Notes: generated by a model from the letters alone, not told the origin. Numbered from the stretch's first letter, positions 16,267 to 26,109 are shown. The stretch: DNA of 42,896 nt from Bacteroidales bacterium (GCA_014800735.1 JAAVFP010000031.1:1-42896); one strand, 5' to 3'. A program made the numbers and translations.

Positions 16267-19068
16267 ATGAAGAAATTCATTCTCTCTTTGGCTACCGCCC
16301 TGACGATAGGGTTTACGGCCAACGCCGTGCCGGCCCGTCCCGGCGTGCGCACCATCACGCAGCCCGACGGCACCGTGATCGAGGCCGAACTGGTGGGCGA
16401 CGAACGCATGCACTTCTACCGCACAGCCGAGGGCACTCCCATGATGCTTGACACCGAAGGCTACATGCGCTTCGCTACCACGGATTCCAACGGCCGCCTT
16501 GCCTTGGGCAAGCGAGTGACTGCCCTGAACATGAACGCAAGCATGAGCCCGGCAGTTCTTGATGCAACCTACCGGGCCATGGCCGAGGAAGCCGACGAGC
16601 GCGCCTACCCCCAGCAGGGCAAGGGCCTGTTCACCTCGAGCTATCCCCGCACGGGCGAAGTTCACTGCCTGGTGTTCCTGGTGGAATATACTGACGTTAA
16701 ATTCCAGGTGGAGGACCCCGAGCAGTACTTCAACGACATGCTCAACAAGGAAGGCTTCGATGAATACGGAGCCAACGGTTCGGCCCGCGACTACTTCCTG
16801 TACCAGTCCAAGGAGCAGTTCCGTCCCACATTCGATGTTTACGGTCCCGTAAAACTGGCACACAACCAGAAATATTACGGCGGTAACGACTGGTATGGCA
16901 ACGACCAGAACGCCCCGGCCATGGTGCTCGAAGCCTGCGAGGCTTACGCCGACGAGATTGACTTCTCGAATTACGACTACGACAACGACGGTAAGGTGGA
17001 TAACATCTACGTGTTCTACGCCGGCCAAGGCGAGGCCAGCTACGGCGGCGCCAACTCGGTGTGGCCCCACTCGTGGAACATCACGGACGGTCCGACCTAT
17101 AACGGCAAGCAGATTTTTTCCTACACTTGCTCCAACGAGTGGGAGCAGACACGCCCCGACGGCATCGGCACTTTCTGCCACGAATTCAGCCACACTATGG
17201 GCCTGCCTGACCTCTACTCTACCACCTACAACCAGTACCAGACCCAGACCCCAGGCCGCTGGAGCGTGCTTGACATGGGCCCCTATAACAACGACGGCCG
17301 CACGCCGCCAAACTACTCGGCCTACGAACGCAATGCCATGGGCTGGCTTGACGCCATTGAAGTGAGCGGTCCCGAAACCATACAGCTCGAACCGGTGGAC
17401 GTGTGCAACCGCGCCGTGATTATCGCCACCGAGAACGAGGATGAATTCTTCCTGTTCGAAAACCGCCAGCAAGAAGGCTGGGACGCATATATCCCCGGAC
17501 ACGGCATGCTGGTGTGGCACATTGACTTCAACCAGGAAATTTTTGACAAAAACACGGTGAACAACCAGGCCCACCAGTATGTGGACATCGTGGAGGCCAA
17601 CGGCCGCGCCAACAATAACTCGAATATCGCCATGGCCGGATATGCGTTCCCCGGTACATCGGAGAACACCGAGTTCAGCGCCGAGACCAGCCCGAGCTTC
17701 ATGGACTGGAGCGGCAATGCCATCGACCTGCCCATCACCGATATCACCGAAACTGCCGACGGACTGATTGTGTTCAACGTTGCCGGCGGTTCCATGGACC
17801 TTGAAGTGCCCACCGGACTTAAGGCCGAAGCCAACGACAAGGGCGAACTGACAGTGACCTGGGAGCCCGTGCTTGGAGCTTCGTTCTATCTGCTCAGCGT
17901 CTACACAACCGAAAATGACACTCCCATGCATTTCGGCGACTACAAGGACAAGCGCATCAAGGGCGCAACCACCCACACGCTGACCGGCATCAGTGGACCG
18001 CGAACCTATCTGGTGAGCCTGAAGGCTGCCAACAACAGCTCGGCCACCGAAGCTTGCGAGCCCGTTGAGGTTGATGTTCCGAAAATCAACTTCAACTACA
18101 CCGTACCCACCGCTCTGGAGGCTACGGGCGTTTACAGCGATGCTTTCACCGCCAACTGGCGCGAGCATCCGGATGCAGAATCCTATCACCTGACAGTGGA
18201 AGGCTCTGTGTACTACGGCGAAAATCCCGACGAGGTGGTCGACTTCGGCAACGGCAGCGCCCTGCAGCTTCCCGCAGGCTGGGACTGGAGCGGCAGCGTC
18301 ACCTCGCTCTATTATTCCAGTGCCAGCGGCTACTTTGGCAATTCGGCTCCCTCGCTTAAGTTCCAGAACAGCGAGGACATGCTCACATCGCCTCTGTTCG
18401 AGGTACCCATCGCCAATATCAGCTTCTGGGTGCGTGGTGCCTCGGCTACCGACGAATCCAGCTTTGTGATTGAAGGCCGTGGAAATGATAATCAAACTTG
18501 GAAAGAGATTGACCGTATTGAACCTCTCAGCGAGTACAACAACTCCACGGGCGTGACCTGGTCAATAAATCTAATTAACGATCTAACATACAAGCAGGTG
18601 CGTTTCCGTTACAACAAGGGTTCGCGCGGCAATGCAGCACTTGACGATATTGTAATCGGATTCCCCGCTGAAAGCTACACTCCCCTGGACGGTTACAATG
18701 ACCGTAATATGGGCAACACTCTCTCAGCTACTATCACCAACATTCCTGAGGAGTACGAAATCCTCCGCTACTCAATCCAGGCTGTAAATGCCGATGGCCG
18801 CTACTCGGACCGCTCCAACTACGTGACCGTCAAGCTCGGCGGCGAGTCGGGCATCGCGGCACCCGCCGTTCTGACCGGTGTGAGCGTGAACGGCAACACC
18901 GTGACCTACACCGGCACTGAGGGCGAAGTACTGACCGTGGCCGATGTGGCCGGTCGCACCGTGGCCCGCGCGAGTGTTGGCGCCGACGGCAACGCCACTG
19001 TCGAGCTTCCCTCGGGATTCTACATTGTGTCCGCAGGCAACGCCGCCACCAAAGTAGCAATCCGATAA
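16267..19068 (+). CDS. Secreted M6-family zinc metalloprotease with fn3-like and jelly-roll domains
   Basis: A 933-residue exported protease related to immune inhibitor A. The signal peptide (MKKFILSLATALTIGFTANA) is followed by a propeptide-like region to about residue 110 and the M6 domain (about 120-500). The zinc site is H305-E-F-S-H309 with the following GLPD aspartate, and the LDMGPYNNDG segment suits a Met-turn. Residues about 515-610 form a fibronectin type III domain. A second fn3 domain beginning near 618 seems interrupted by a carbohydrate-binding-like jelly roll (about 655-800, choice-of-anchor J type). The last 75 residues are a Por/T9SS-like tail (ADVAGRTVARA...GFYIVS...VAIR). 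It probably degrades host or dietary protein at the cell surface; the substrate is unknown. Confidence 0.9.
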   Translation: MKKFILSLATALTIGFTANAVPARPGVRTITQPDGTVIEAELVGDERMHFYRTAEGTPMMLDTEGYMRFATTDSNGRLALGKRVTALNMNASMSPAVLDATYRAMAEEADERAYPQQGKGLFTSSYPRTGEVHCLVFLVEYTDVKFQVEDPEQYFNDMLNKEGFDEYGANGSARDYFLYQSKEQFRPTFDVYGPVKLAHNQKYYGGNDWYGNDQNAPAMVLEACEAYADEIDFSNYDYDNDGKVDNIYVFYAGQGEASYGGANSVWPHSWNITDGPTYNGKQIFSYTCSNEWEQTRPDGIGTFCHEFSHTMGLPDLYSTTYNQYQTQTPGRWSVLDMGPYNNDGRTPPNYSAYERNAMGWLDAIEVSGPETIQLEPVDVCNRAVIIATENEDEFFLFENRQQEGWDAYIPGHGMLVWHIDFNQEIFDKNTVNNQAHQYVDIVEANGRANNNSNIAMAGYAFPGTSENTEFSAETSPSFMDWSGNAIDLPITDITETADGLIVFNVAGGSMDLEVPTGLKAEANDKGELTVTWEPVLGASFYLLSVYTTENDTPMHFGDYKDKRIKGATTHTLTGISGPRTYLVSLKAANNSSATEACEPVEVDVPKINFNYTVPTALEATGVYSDAFTANWREHPDAESYHLTVEGSVYYGENPDEVVDFGNGSALQLPAGWDWSGSVTSLYYSSASGYFGNSAPSLKFQNSEDMLTSPLFEVPIANISFWVRGASATDESSFVIEGRGNDNQTWKEIDRIEPLSEYNNSTGVTWSINLINDLTYKQVRFRYNKGSRGNAALDDIVIGFPAESYTPLDGYNDRNMGNTLSATITNIPEEYEILRYSIQAVNADGRYSDRSNYVTVKLGGESGIAAPAVLTGVSVNGNTVTYTGTEGEVLTVADVAGRTVARASVGADGNATVELPSGFYIVSAGNAATKVAIR

Positions 19069-19089
19069 TATTTAACGTCAACACCTCCC

Positions 19090-19120
19090 AGCCGCCGACC
19101 TTGCAATAAGGCCGGCGGCT
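19090..19120 (+). terminator. Terminator hairpin after the M6 protease gene
   Basis: agccgccg-a-cctt (19090-19102) pairs with aagg-c-cggcggct (19108-19120) with one A/C mismatch, followed by gttgtatta; it lies 21 bases past the stop. Confidence 0.6.
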
Positions 19121-19129
19121 GTTGTATTA

Positions 19130-19437
19130 GACCCCGTTCCCCAATATTTGTTAACGCTGGGGTCGCATATCTCTGAGCGATTTTTGTCTTGTAATGAAGG
19201 AGCGTAGCCGTAGCTACGTAACTGAAGAACAAGGCAAAAAGCGCCTGAGAGATGCGATGATAATGTAATTTTATTCTCAGCAGTCCGTGGCAGAAATTAC
19301 CATCGCCTCGGCCAATCGTCATGCATCTGCGTCCGCTTGCTTCGGTCACAATGCAACCGCATTGCTCCCTCACTGCGCGAACACATCTGCACGACGCTTG
19401 ACCGCCCCAGCGTTAACAAATATTGGGGAACGGGGTC
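19130..19437. mobile_element. MITE-like element with 33-bp perfect terminal inverted repeats
   Basis: The first 33 bases (19130-19162, beginning gaccccgttccccaat) are the exact reverse complement of the last 33 (19405-19437). The trinucleotide TTA flanks both sides (19127-19129 and 19438-19440), which fits a 3-bp target duplication; TTA is short enough to be chance. Inside, 19163-19191 and about 19229-19256 form a second, imperfect inverted repeat around a small gtagc/gctac hairpin. The 308-bp element encodes no transposase, so it would need one supplied from elsewhere. It sits between the M6 terminator and the recJ promoter and interrupts neither. Confidence 0.75.
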
Positions 19438-19466
19438 TTAAAAAATGTGTACTGACTCCGGGATGC

Positions 19467-19497
19467 TTGGAAAAAACGCGAAAATTCGCTATTTTTG
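19467..19497 (+). promoter_or_regulatory. recJ-recQ promoter
   Basis: TTG (19467-19469), a 20-nt spacer and TATTTTTG (19490-19497) fit the Bacteroidota consensus. It begins 30 bases past the MITE-like element; the leader to the recJ ATG would be about 75 nt. Confidence 0.7.
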
Positions 19498-19577
19498 CAC
19501 CTAATTAGGCTCGGGCAAACCCCTCGGCACCGATGCCTGACACATAAAAACGCTAAAGGAATAGGAGCTAAATATAT

Positions 19578-21305
19578 ATGACCCGCAAATGGAACTACCC
19601 CTCGCTATCGTCGGAAGAACAGCGCCTGGGCGCTGAGCTCACCAAACGTTTTGCCAACTGCCCGCCGGTGAGCGACCTGCTGGTGCAACGAGGCATAACC
19701 ACAATCGAGGAGGCCGAGCGGTTCTTTCATCCTTCGCTCCGCGACCTTCATGACCCCTTCCTGATGCCCGATATGGACAAGGCCGTTGAGCGCCTGAACC
19801 GTGCCATGGGCAGCAAGGAGCGCATCATGGTCTATGGCGACTACGACGTGGACGGCACCACGGCCGTGGCGCTGGTGTACAAATATCTCCAGAACTTCTA
19901 CTCCGAGCTCGATTTTTACATCCCCACGCGCTACGATGACGGCTACGGCATTTCGCGCAACAGCATTGACTATCTGGCCGAGCAAGGCGTGAGCCTGGTG
20001 ATTATCCTGGACTGCGGCATCAAGGCTATCGACGAAATCAAGTACGCCGCCGAAAAGGGCATCGACTTCATCATTTGCGACCACCACATGCCCGACGAGG
20101 AACTGCCCGCCGCCGTGGCTATCCTCAACCCCAAGCTGGAAGGCTCCACCTACCCCTGCCCGCACCTGTCGGGTTGCGGCGTGGGCTATAAGTTCATGCA
20201 GGCATTCTCAATCAGCAACGGCATTGCCACGGCCGAGCTTGAGTGCATGCTCGACCTTGTTGCCGTCAGCATCGCGGCCGACATAGTGCCGATGATCGAC
20301 GAGAACCGTGTGCTGGCCTACATGGGCCTCAAGCGCCTTAACAGCAATCCCAATATGGGTCTGCGTGCCATTATCCGCACCTGCGGCCTGGGCGGCAAGG
20401 AGATTACCATCAACGATGTGGTGTTCAAAATCGGTCCGCGCATCAACGCATCAGGCCGCATGCAGAGCGGCCGCGAGGCCGTGGAGCTGCTCGTGGCCCG
20501 CGATGCCAAGGATGCCAACCGCAAGAGCATCGAAATCGACCAGTACAACAAGGACCGCAAGGAGCTCGACAAGCGCATCACCGAGGAGGCCAACGCCATC
20601 CTGGAGGCACGCGGCGAAATGCACTCACCCAAGCGCTCCATCGTGATCTACAACAAGGACTGGCACAAGGGCATCATCGGTATCGTTGCATCCCGCCTCA
20701 CGGAGCTGTACTATAAGCCTTCGGTAGTGCTCACGCTTGCCAACGGACTTGCCACGGGTTCGTCGCGCTCAGTGCAGGGCTTCGACATCTACAAGGCCGT
20801 CGAGTCCACCCGTGACCTTCTTGAAAACTTCGGCGGCCACACCTATGCAGTGGGCTTGTCGCTGCGCGAGGAGAACATCCCCGAGTTCACTGCCCGCTTC
20901 GAGGAATACGTTGCTGCCAACATCCTGCCCGAGCAGATGACTCCGCAGATTGACATAGACGCCTTCCTGACCTTCTCGGACATCACCCCGGAACTGGTGT
21001 CGACACTGCGCCTGTTCAACCCCTACGGCCCCGGCAACCGCAAGCCCACATTCTGCACCCGCCGCGTGAAGGACTTCGGCACCAGCAAACTGGTGGGCCG
21101 CAACCTTGAGCACATCAAGCTCGAACTGGTGGACGACACCTCGGGCCGTGTAATCAACGGCATAGCCTTCAACATGGCATCATATTTCGAGCACATCCAT
21201 GCCGGCCGCCCCTTCAACATCTGCTATTCGATTGAGGAGAACAAGCACCAGAACGCATCCTCGTCGCTTCAACTGCTGGTGAAGCAGATTCGCACCGTGG
21301 AGTAA
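19578..21305 (+). CDS. recJ: Single-stranded-DNA-specific exonuclease RecJ
   Basis: RecJ degrades single-stranded DNA 5' to 3' and resects ends in RecFOR recombination and mismatch repair. The 575-residue protein has the DHH-phosphoesterase motifs: [11 protein letters not shown] with D88, D90 and D92, LDCGIKA, and [11 protein letters not shown] with D168-H169-H170. A DHHA1 part follows, with [12 protein letters not shown] and [11 protein letters not shown], then the OB-fold region with [12 protein letters not shown]. Length and order are normal. The stop and the recQ start share one base (TAATG), so the two enzymes are made together. Confidence 0.97.
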   Translation: MTRKWNYPSLSSEEQRLGAELTKRFANCPPVSDLLVQRGITTIEEAERFFHPSLRDLHDPFLMPDMDKAVERLNRAMGSKERIMVYGDYDVDGTTAVALVYKYLQNFYSELDFYIPTRYDDGYGISRNSIDYLAEQGVSLVIILDCGIKAIDEIKYAAEKGIDFIICDHHMPDEELPAAVAILNPKLEGSTYPCPHLSGCGVGYKFMQAFSISNGIATAELECMLDLVAVSIAADIVPMIDENRVLAYMGLKRLNSNPNMGLRAIIRTCGLGGKEITINDVVFKIGPRINASGRMQSGREAVELLVARDAKDANRKSIEIDQYNKDRKELDKRITEEANAILEARGEMHSPKRSIVIYNKDWHKGIIGIVASRLTELYYKPSVVLTLANGLATGSSRSVQGFDIYKAVESTRDLLENFGGHTYAVGLSLREENIPEFTARFEEYVAANILPEQMTPQIDIDAFLTFSDITPELVSTLRLFNPYGPGNRKPTFCTRRVKDFGTSKLVGRNLEHIKLELVDDTSGRVINGIAFNMASYFEHIHAGRPFNICYSIEENKHQNASSSLQLLVKQIRTVE

Positions 21306-23308
21306 TGATGGACGAACCCTATGGCTACTACGAGTTCGCCGATAACGACGAGCTCCCACTTGACTTTGCCGATGCCCCCGAGGATTTCGACGAGGACCCG
21401 GACGAAGCTGCCCTTAGTGTGCTGCGGCACTACTGGGGCTACGACGCTTTCCGCCCGATGCAGGCCGAGATTATCCGTTCTGTTCTCAACGGCCACGACA
21501 CCATAGGCCTACTGCCCACGGGCGGAGGCAAGTCCATCACATTCCAGGTGCCGGCAATGATACTGCCCGGCCTGACCGTGGTGGTCACTCCGCTGATTTC
21601 ACTGATGAAGGACCAGGTTGACTCGCTGATGAAGCGAGGCATCCGCTCGGCGTGTATCCACACCGGCATGACCCGGTCGGAACTGAACCTTTCGATGGAA
21701 CGCTGCCGCCAGGGGCGTGTCAAAATTCTCTACGTGGCGCCCGAACGGCTTGGGCGTCCGTCGTTCTTAGGCTTCATGCAAACCCTCGAGCCAAGCCTCT
21801 TCGTGGTGGACGAGGCCCACTGTATTTCGCAATGGGGCTACGACTTCCGCCCGTCCTACCTGAAAATCGCCACTCTGCGCGATTATTTCCCTGATGTTCC
21901 CTTCCTGGCCCTCACAGCTTCGGCGACGCCCGAGGTTGTGGACGATATTGTCCGGCGCCTTGAGATGCGCAACGAGAACCGCTACTCGCTCAGCTTCACG
22001 CGCACGAATATTTCATTTATCGTGCGGCGGACGGACAATAAATTTCAGATGCTCCAGCGGGTGCTGACCACCACAGCCGGCTCGGCAATAGTATATGTGC
22101 GCTCACGTAAACGCACGCGCGAAATAGCCGACTATCTGCAAGGCGTCGGGGTGAGCGCATCCTACTACCACGCCGGGCTGGAACGCCACGAGAAATCCGA
22201 GCGCCAGGACCAGTGGCAGAACGACCAGGTGCGCGTGATGGTGGCCACAACGGCCTTCGGCATGGGTATCGACAAGCCCGATGTGCGGTTGGTGGTGCAT
22301 TTCGACGTGCCCTCCACACTTGAGGAATACTACCAGGAGGCCGGGCGTGCCGGGCGCGACGGCCATCCCTCCCTGGCCGTACTATTGGCTGCTGACACGG
22401 ATAAGGCCCTGTTCGGGCGCCGATTGGCCGAGGCTTTTCCCTCGCGCGAATATATAGCGAAGGTCTACGACGAAACGTGCCGCTTCCTCTCCGTGCCTAT
22501 GGGCGAGGGCTTCGGCGCCCTCTACGAATTTCGCCCCGAAATTATGTGCGAGCGCTACCGCATGGCGCTCCGCCCCACACTTGGTGCCCTCGGCATCCTT
22601 GGCCGCTCGGGCTACGCCGAGTTCACCGACGAGATTGACAATGCTTCGCGGGTGATGATACTCGTCACCCGTGAGGAACTTTACAGCCAGCATCTTGACG
22701 ATGCCCAGGAGGCCGTGATGCAGACCTTGCTGCGCAACTACGGCGGTCTGTTCACCGACTTTATCAACATCGACGAAATTGTGATTGCACGCAAATGCGG
22801 CCTGACACCCGAGGAAGTTTATGTGGCGCTCACCGGCATGCGGCGCGAGCACATCATTGAGTTCGTTCCCCGCAACCGCACGTCCTATCTCTACTTCACG
22901 GCCAACCGCTGTCCCTCGGAGCAACTCACCTACCCGCGCGAGGTGTACGCCGACCGCAAGGCAGCCATGGAGCACCGACTTGGGGCAATGAAGAATTTTA
23001 TTTTCGACGACAGTCGCTGCCGTGTGCGCGGCATGCTGGAATATTTCGGTGAAAAACCCGAAGGTGACTGCGGCACGTGCGACGTGTGCCGTGCCCGACG
23101 TACTGCCACACAATTTGACCCTGCGGAATTCGAGCGGAAGCTCGACGGATTTTTTGCCGCCATTGCCCCGGCCACGCGCCTTGACATGCGTTCAATCCTG
23201 CCCCACTTCCCGCGTCACCGCGCCGAGGCCTCGCGCCACATAGCCTCGATGCTCTCCGACGGACGCCTGCGCCTCACCGGCGAAATCTATCTGGAGAAAG
23301 GGGAATAG
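21305..23308 (+). CDS. recQ: ATP-dependent DNA helicase RecQ
   Basis: RecQ unwinds DNA 3' to 5' and feeds RecJ in the RecF pathway. The 667-residue protein has Walker A PTGGGKS (K76), the DEAH box D169-E-A-H172 within [20 protein letters not shown], the motif VI block [12 protein letters not shown], and the RecQ zinc site with cysteines near [12 protein letters not shown] and CGTCDVC. Two features are less usual: an acidic N-terminal extension of about 35 residues before the helicase core, and a C-terminus without a recognisable HRDC domain. The ATG at 21305 overlaps the recJ stop; a second ATG three bases later is equally possible. Confidence 0.96.
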   Translation: MMDEPYGYYEFADNDELPLDFADAPEDFDEDPDEAALSVLRHYWGYDAFRPMQAEIIRSVLNGHDTIGLLPTGGGKSITFQVPAMILPGLTVVVTPLISLMKDQVDSLMKRGIRSACIHTGMTRSELNLSMERCRQGRVKILYVAPERLGRPSFLGFMQTLEPSLFVVDEAHCISQWGYDFRPSYLKIATLRDYFPDVPFLALTASATPEVVDDIVRRLEMRNENRYSLSFTRTNISFIVRRTDNKFQMLQRVLTTTAGSAIVYVRSRKRTREIADYLQGVGVSASYYHAGLERHEKSERQDQWQNDQVRVMVATTAFGMGIDKPDVRLVVHFDVPSTLEEYYQEAGRAGRDGHPSLAVLLAADTDKALFGRRLAEAFPSREYIAKVYDETCRFLSVPMGEGFGALYEFRPEIMCERYRMALRPTLGALGILGRSGYAEFTDEIDNASRVMILVTREELYSQHLDDAQEAVMQTLLRNYGGLFTDFINIDEIVIARKCGLTPEEVYVALTGMRREHIIEFVPRNRTSYLYFTANRCPSEQLTYPREVYADRKAAMEHRLGAMKNFIFDDSRCRVRGMLEYFGEKPEGDCGTCDVCRARRTATQFDPAEFERKLDGFFAAIAPATRLDMRSILPHFPRHRAEASRHIASMLSDGRLRLTGEIYLEKGE

Positions 23309-23335
23309 CCTCACATCTAAACACATTTGATATTT

Positions 23336-23409
23336 GTAGGGACGTGCCTTTGGCAGGTAGGCGATAACACGCTGATTACCATGCCTACGTGCCAAAGGCA
23401 CGTCCCTAC
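23336..23409. repeat. Long REP-like hairpin between convergent recQ and ompA genes
   Basis: gtagggacgtgcctttggca followed by ggtaggc (23336-23362) is the reverse complement of 23383-23409 apart from one G/C mismatch, giving a 27-bp stem and a 20-nt loop. It lies 27 bases past the recQ stop. It may end recQ transcription. The arm sequence looks like a dispersed intergenic repeat, but only one copy is in the window. Confidence 0.7.
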
Positions 23410-23438
23410 GATAGGTCAACATAAATCAGGGTTTTGGC

Positions 23439-23478
23439 AAAAAAAGCCGGCCACTCGCTCGGGGCGGGTGGCCGGTTT
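23439..23478 (-). terminator. Intrinsic terminator of the OmpA gene
   Basis: On the minus strand ccggccac-type arms (23468-23475 with 23447-23454, extended by A-T and G-U pairs) form a GC-rich stem followed by seven Ts (complement of 23445-23439), a classic rho-independent terminator 27 bases past the stop. Confidence 0.85.
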
Positions 23479-23504
23479 GGTTGTTATGGAATGTATTCTT
23501 AAGC

Positions 23505-24707
23505 TTACTGAGCTACGTTGAAGATTACGATACGGTTCCAGTTGTTGACATCGTAGGGCTGCTGGCTGCTGCCTTCGGCCTGGATGGAGAGACGGTCGGG
23601 GTTGATGCCGTACTTGTTGACGAGAGCGTCATAGACTGACTGAGCGCGGCGCTTGGAGAGAGCCATGTTGTAGTCGCTGGTGCCGGTATCCTTGTCGGCG
23701 TAGCCTACGATTGCGACATTCTGTTCGGGGTTAGCCTTCATCCATTCGGCGATGTTGAATACGTTCACCATTTCGGTGTTGGTAATCTTGGAGCTGTTGA
23801 GGCTGAAGCGTACGGTAGCCATCAGAGGAGCGGTTTCTACCACTACGGTTTCCTGAGCTACGACTTCGGGGCAAGGCAGCTGTGCTTCGGCCGATGCGAG
23901 AGCGGCAGCGGTGGTGGCGAGAGCGCCGCGGAGGTCGTTGACCTGATTGTTGAGTGTGTTGATGTAACCAACGTAGTCGCAGGGGTTATAGCTGTTGTAG
24001 TCACGACCACCGAGAGTAACGGCGAAGCCACCGTTTACGGTAAGATTGATGTCGACGGGACGACCGAAGGCGATGTTGTTGAAGTTGTCACCGTAGAAAG
24101 CGGCGCGAGCCTCGGCGAAGAAGTCAACATAGCGGCTGAGACGGAAGCGGAGCTGAAGACCGGCCGACACGGGGAGGGTCCACTGATTGTGCTTCACACC
24201 GTGGCTACCCTGGATGTTGGAGGGGTTGTTCTTGTAGTCCCACATGAATGTGCCGCCAAGGCCAACGAACGGAACAATCGAGAACACACGGTTGGAATTT
24301 ACGCCGCCGAGGGAGTTGAACATATCCCACATGAAGTCGACGTTACCGTTTACGTATTTGGAGCGGGCCATGTCGGCACCTTCGGTCCAGTGAAGAGCGC
24401 CACCGTTGAAGGCTACGCGCCAACCCATGTAGGGCGAGAACCATTTGCCGAAGCCTACGGTGTAGTTGGCAGTGAAGTGCTGCTCGCGGTCGCCCTGGGC
24501 GTTACGGCCATCAACAAAGGGGCTTGCGACACCTGCACCGAACTGGATGAACCAGTTGCTCTTGGAGTCTACGTAGTAGCGAGTTTTGCAGGGAACTTCC
24601 GAAACGGAGATAGTTTCTTCTTCGACAACGGTGGTCTGAGCATTTGCTACAGAAGGCACGGCAAGTGCGAAGCAGGCTGCAGCTGTTAAGAATACGTTCT
24701 TTTTCAT
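23505..24707 (-). CDS. OmpA-family outer membrane protein
   Basis: A 400-residue outer-membrane protein. The start at 24707 (MKKNVFLTAAACFALAVPSVANAQ) gives a signal peptide; the open frame runs about 41 codons upstream without coding character. Residues about 45-265 are beta-rich with alternating aromatics, fitting an N-terminal beta barrel. A coiled linker follows (NTLNNQVNDLRGALATTAAA). Residues about 300-395 form the OmpA-like peptidoglycan-binding domain, with a VAIVGYADKDTGTSDYNMAL segment followed by LSKRRAQSVYDAL and a GINPDRLSIQAEG block. It anchors the outer membrane to the wall and is likely abundant. The long leader and strong terminator fit a highly expressed monocistronic gene. 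Confidence 0.92.
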   Translation of the reverse strand: MKKNVFLTAAACFALAVPSVANAQTTVVEEETISVSEVPCKTRYYVDSKSNWFIQFGAGVASPFVDGRNAQGDREQHFTANYTVGFGKWFSPYMGWRVAFNGGALHWTEGADMARSKYVNGNVDFMWDMFNSLGGVNSNRVFSIVPFVGLGGTFMWDYKNNPSNIQGSHGVKHNQWTLPVSAGLQLRFRLSRYVDFFAEARAAFYGDNFNNIAFGRPVDINLTVNGGFAVTLGGRDYNSYNPCDYVGYINTLNNQVNDLRGALATTAAALASAEAQLPCPEVVAQETVVVETAPLMATVRFSLNSSKITNTEMVNVFNIAEWMKANPEQNVAIVGYADKDTGTSDYNMALSKRRAQSVYDALVNKYGINPDRLSIQAEGSSQQPYDVNNWNRIVIFNVAQ

Positions 24708-24870
24708 TTTGGTTGAAAGTAGTTTGTTAGACTTGAATGTAGTAGTTAGTTTTTTTGGATAGTTGAAACGTTTATCCCTCGCCGTCCCTTGGGCTTGGGT
24801 TGCTTGCGGTAGGCTTTGAATATGTAACACACGTGTTTTAATCTTTGTTCAACCTTGCGTTAAGAAAGGG

Positions 24871-24878
24871 CAAAATTA
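24871..24878 (-). promoter_or_regulatory. Likely -7 box of the OmpA gene
   Basis: TAATTTTG on the minus strand (24878-24871) fits TAnnTTTG; no clear -33 TTG is seen 20 nt upstream. Starting here would give a leader of about 155 nt before the ATG at 24707. Confidence 0.45.
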
Positions 24879-24942
24879 ACATTTGCGTGCCTCGCGGCAC
24901 ACATTAATATATATGGCCAGCCAAAAAATTATGATGATTTTT

Positions 24943-25998
24943 TTACCACAGGTTGAAGCGATAGCCGAACACGGCCTCGCCGTTGAGCACTCCGCTGAAG
25001 TAGGACGTGCGCTGCTCGTTGACGATGGCGGCATCGAATGTGCCGATAACGCCACAGAACCACTTGCCGTTGTTCCACACCACGGATGCCTTGGCCCGGT
25101 TGTAGAAGGAGAAGGAAAATTTCTTGATGTCGGAGTTTATATAGCCCTGGCGCACGCCGATAATCGGCGATTCGCTCACTCCAAGCACCCAGTTTTTAGT
25201 GAATACCCAGTTGTAGCCGTAGCCAAGGCGCACGGCGTAGTTATGTGTATCAATATAGTAGCGATAGTCCACAAGATTTGTCGGGAGTTCCTTGAGGAGT
25301 TCCGGAGGCAGCGAGGAGAAGTCAAAATCCAATTGCTGCGTATAAATCGACAAACCGGTGTAAAATGCACCCTGACTGCGCCGCTGAATACGGCTGAAGT
25401 TGAACGAAGCAGCTTCGGAGTAGCGTTTATGATTGAAGAAGTAGTAGGCGTCAATGCCCCATGTGGTAGCGTTGATGCCGTTCATTTCCAGCTTCACGTG
25501 GTGGAGGTGGGAGCGCGGGCCGATGGAAATCAGATTGGTACCGACATCATTTTTAATAAAGTAGAGTTCGGCTCCGAACAGCATGCAGTTGAAACCGAAG
25601 CGGAAACGCTGGCGCGAGCGGTTATTGCCGGTGAACAGTTTGTTTAGGTTCACATCGTAGCCGGCCGACACGGCGAGATAGGTCACATACACACCAAGCG
25701 AAGTGGATGGATCGGACCGCATGTGGATGCGTGTGTCGTTGGGCATTTCGAACTGATATGCGTCAAGCCAACTCTGTGTTGTGATTTTGGCATTGAATTT
25801 ATAGCCCGTCGTGGCCACATAGGTGGTGTCGTAGCCATTGAAAAATTGGTCGCCCCAGCGGTAGGTGTTCACTATGAAGCGGGGAAATTTACCCATTTCG
25901 GCAATCGAGTCAAGGTTAAAGGAAAAGGCTCGGGCCCCCGGTGCCCCGAGAGTCAGCATCAGCAAAAATGCAGCAATAATCCTAACCTTATTTTTCAC
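24943..25998 (-). CDS. DUF4421 family protein
   Basis: A 351-residue predicted exported protein of the Bacteroidota family DUF4421. A GTG start at 25998 gives the signal peptide KNKVRIIAAFLLMLTLGAPGARA; a TAA three codons upstream in frame excludes an earlier start. The body has many short amphipathic strands with aromatic ends (YFFNHKRYSEAASFNFSRIQ, YGYNWVFTKNWVLGVSESPI) and ends in a phenylalanine-rich strand (GEAVFGYRFNLW), so it is probably an outer-membrane beta barrel. Function is unknown. It lies upstream of the OmpA gene on the same strand but is separated by 235 bases containing a promoter. Confidence 0.85.
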   Translation of the reverse strand: MKNKVRIIAAFLLMLTLGAPGARAFSFNLDSIAEMGKFPRFIVNTYRWGDQFFNGYDTTYVATTGYKFNAKITTQSWLDAYQFEMPNDTRIHMRSDPSTSLGVYVTYLAVSAGYDVNLNKLFTGNNRSRQRFRFGFNCMLFGAELYFIKNDVGTNLISIGPRSHLHHVKLEMNGINATTWGIDAYYFFNHKRYSEAASFNFSRIQRRSQGAFYTGLSIYTQQLDFDFSSLPPELLKELPTNLVDYRYYIDTHNYAVRLGYGYNWVFTKNWVLGVSESPIIGVRQGYINSDIKKFSFSFYNRAKASVVWNNGKWFCGVIGTFDAAIVNEQRTSYFSGVLNGEAVFGYRFNLW

Positions 25999-26002
25999 GG
26001 CG

Positions 26003-26010
26003 CAAAATTA
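26003..26010 (-). promoter_or_regulatory. -7 box four bases before the DUF4421 GTG start
   Basis: TAATTTTG on the minus strand (26010-26003) is followed by cgcc and the GTG start codon. The transcription start would fall on or next to the GTG, so this mRNA should be leaderless. Confidence 0.6.
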
Positions 26011-26109
26011 CATAAAAAAAAAATATGATGCAACGAGCGCAGCACGATAACATTGGTAAAATATGTTTTAAAACACTTTTCACGGTGAGCAACTCTCGAT
26101 GTTTTTTCT

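Noticed and set aside
16252-18495. Very long open frame antisense to the M6 protease gene
   Set aside because: It has no recognisable domain and its composition mirrors the GC-rich third positions of the sense gene, which shows clear catalytic motifs.
19287-19508. Small open frame running through the MITE-like element
   Set aside because: It crosses the right inverted repeat into the recJ promoter and shows no coding character.
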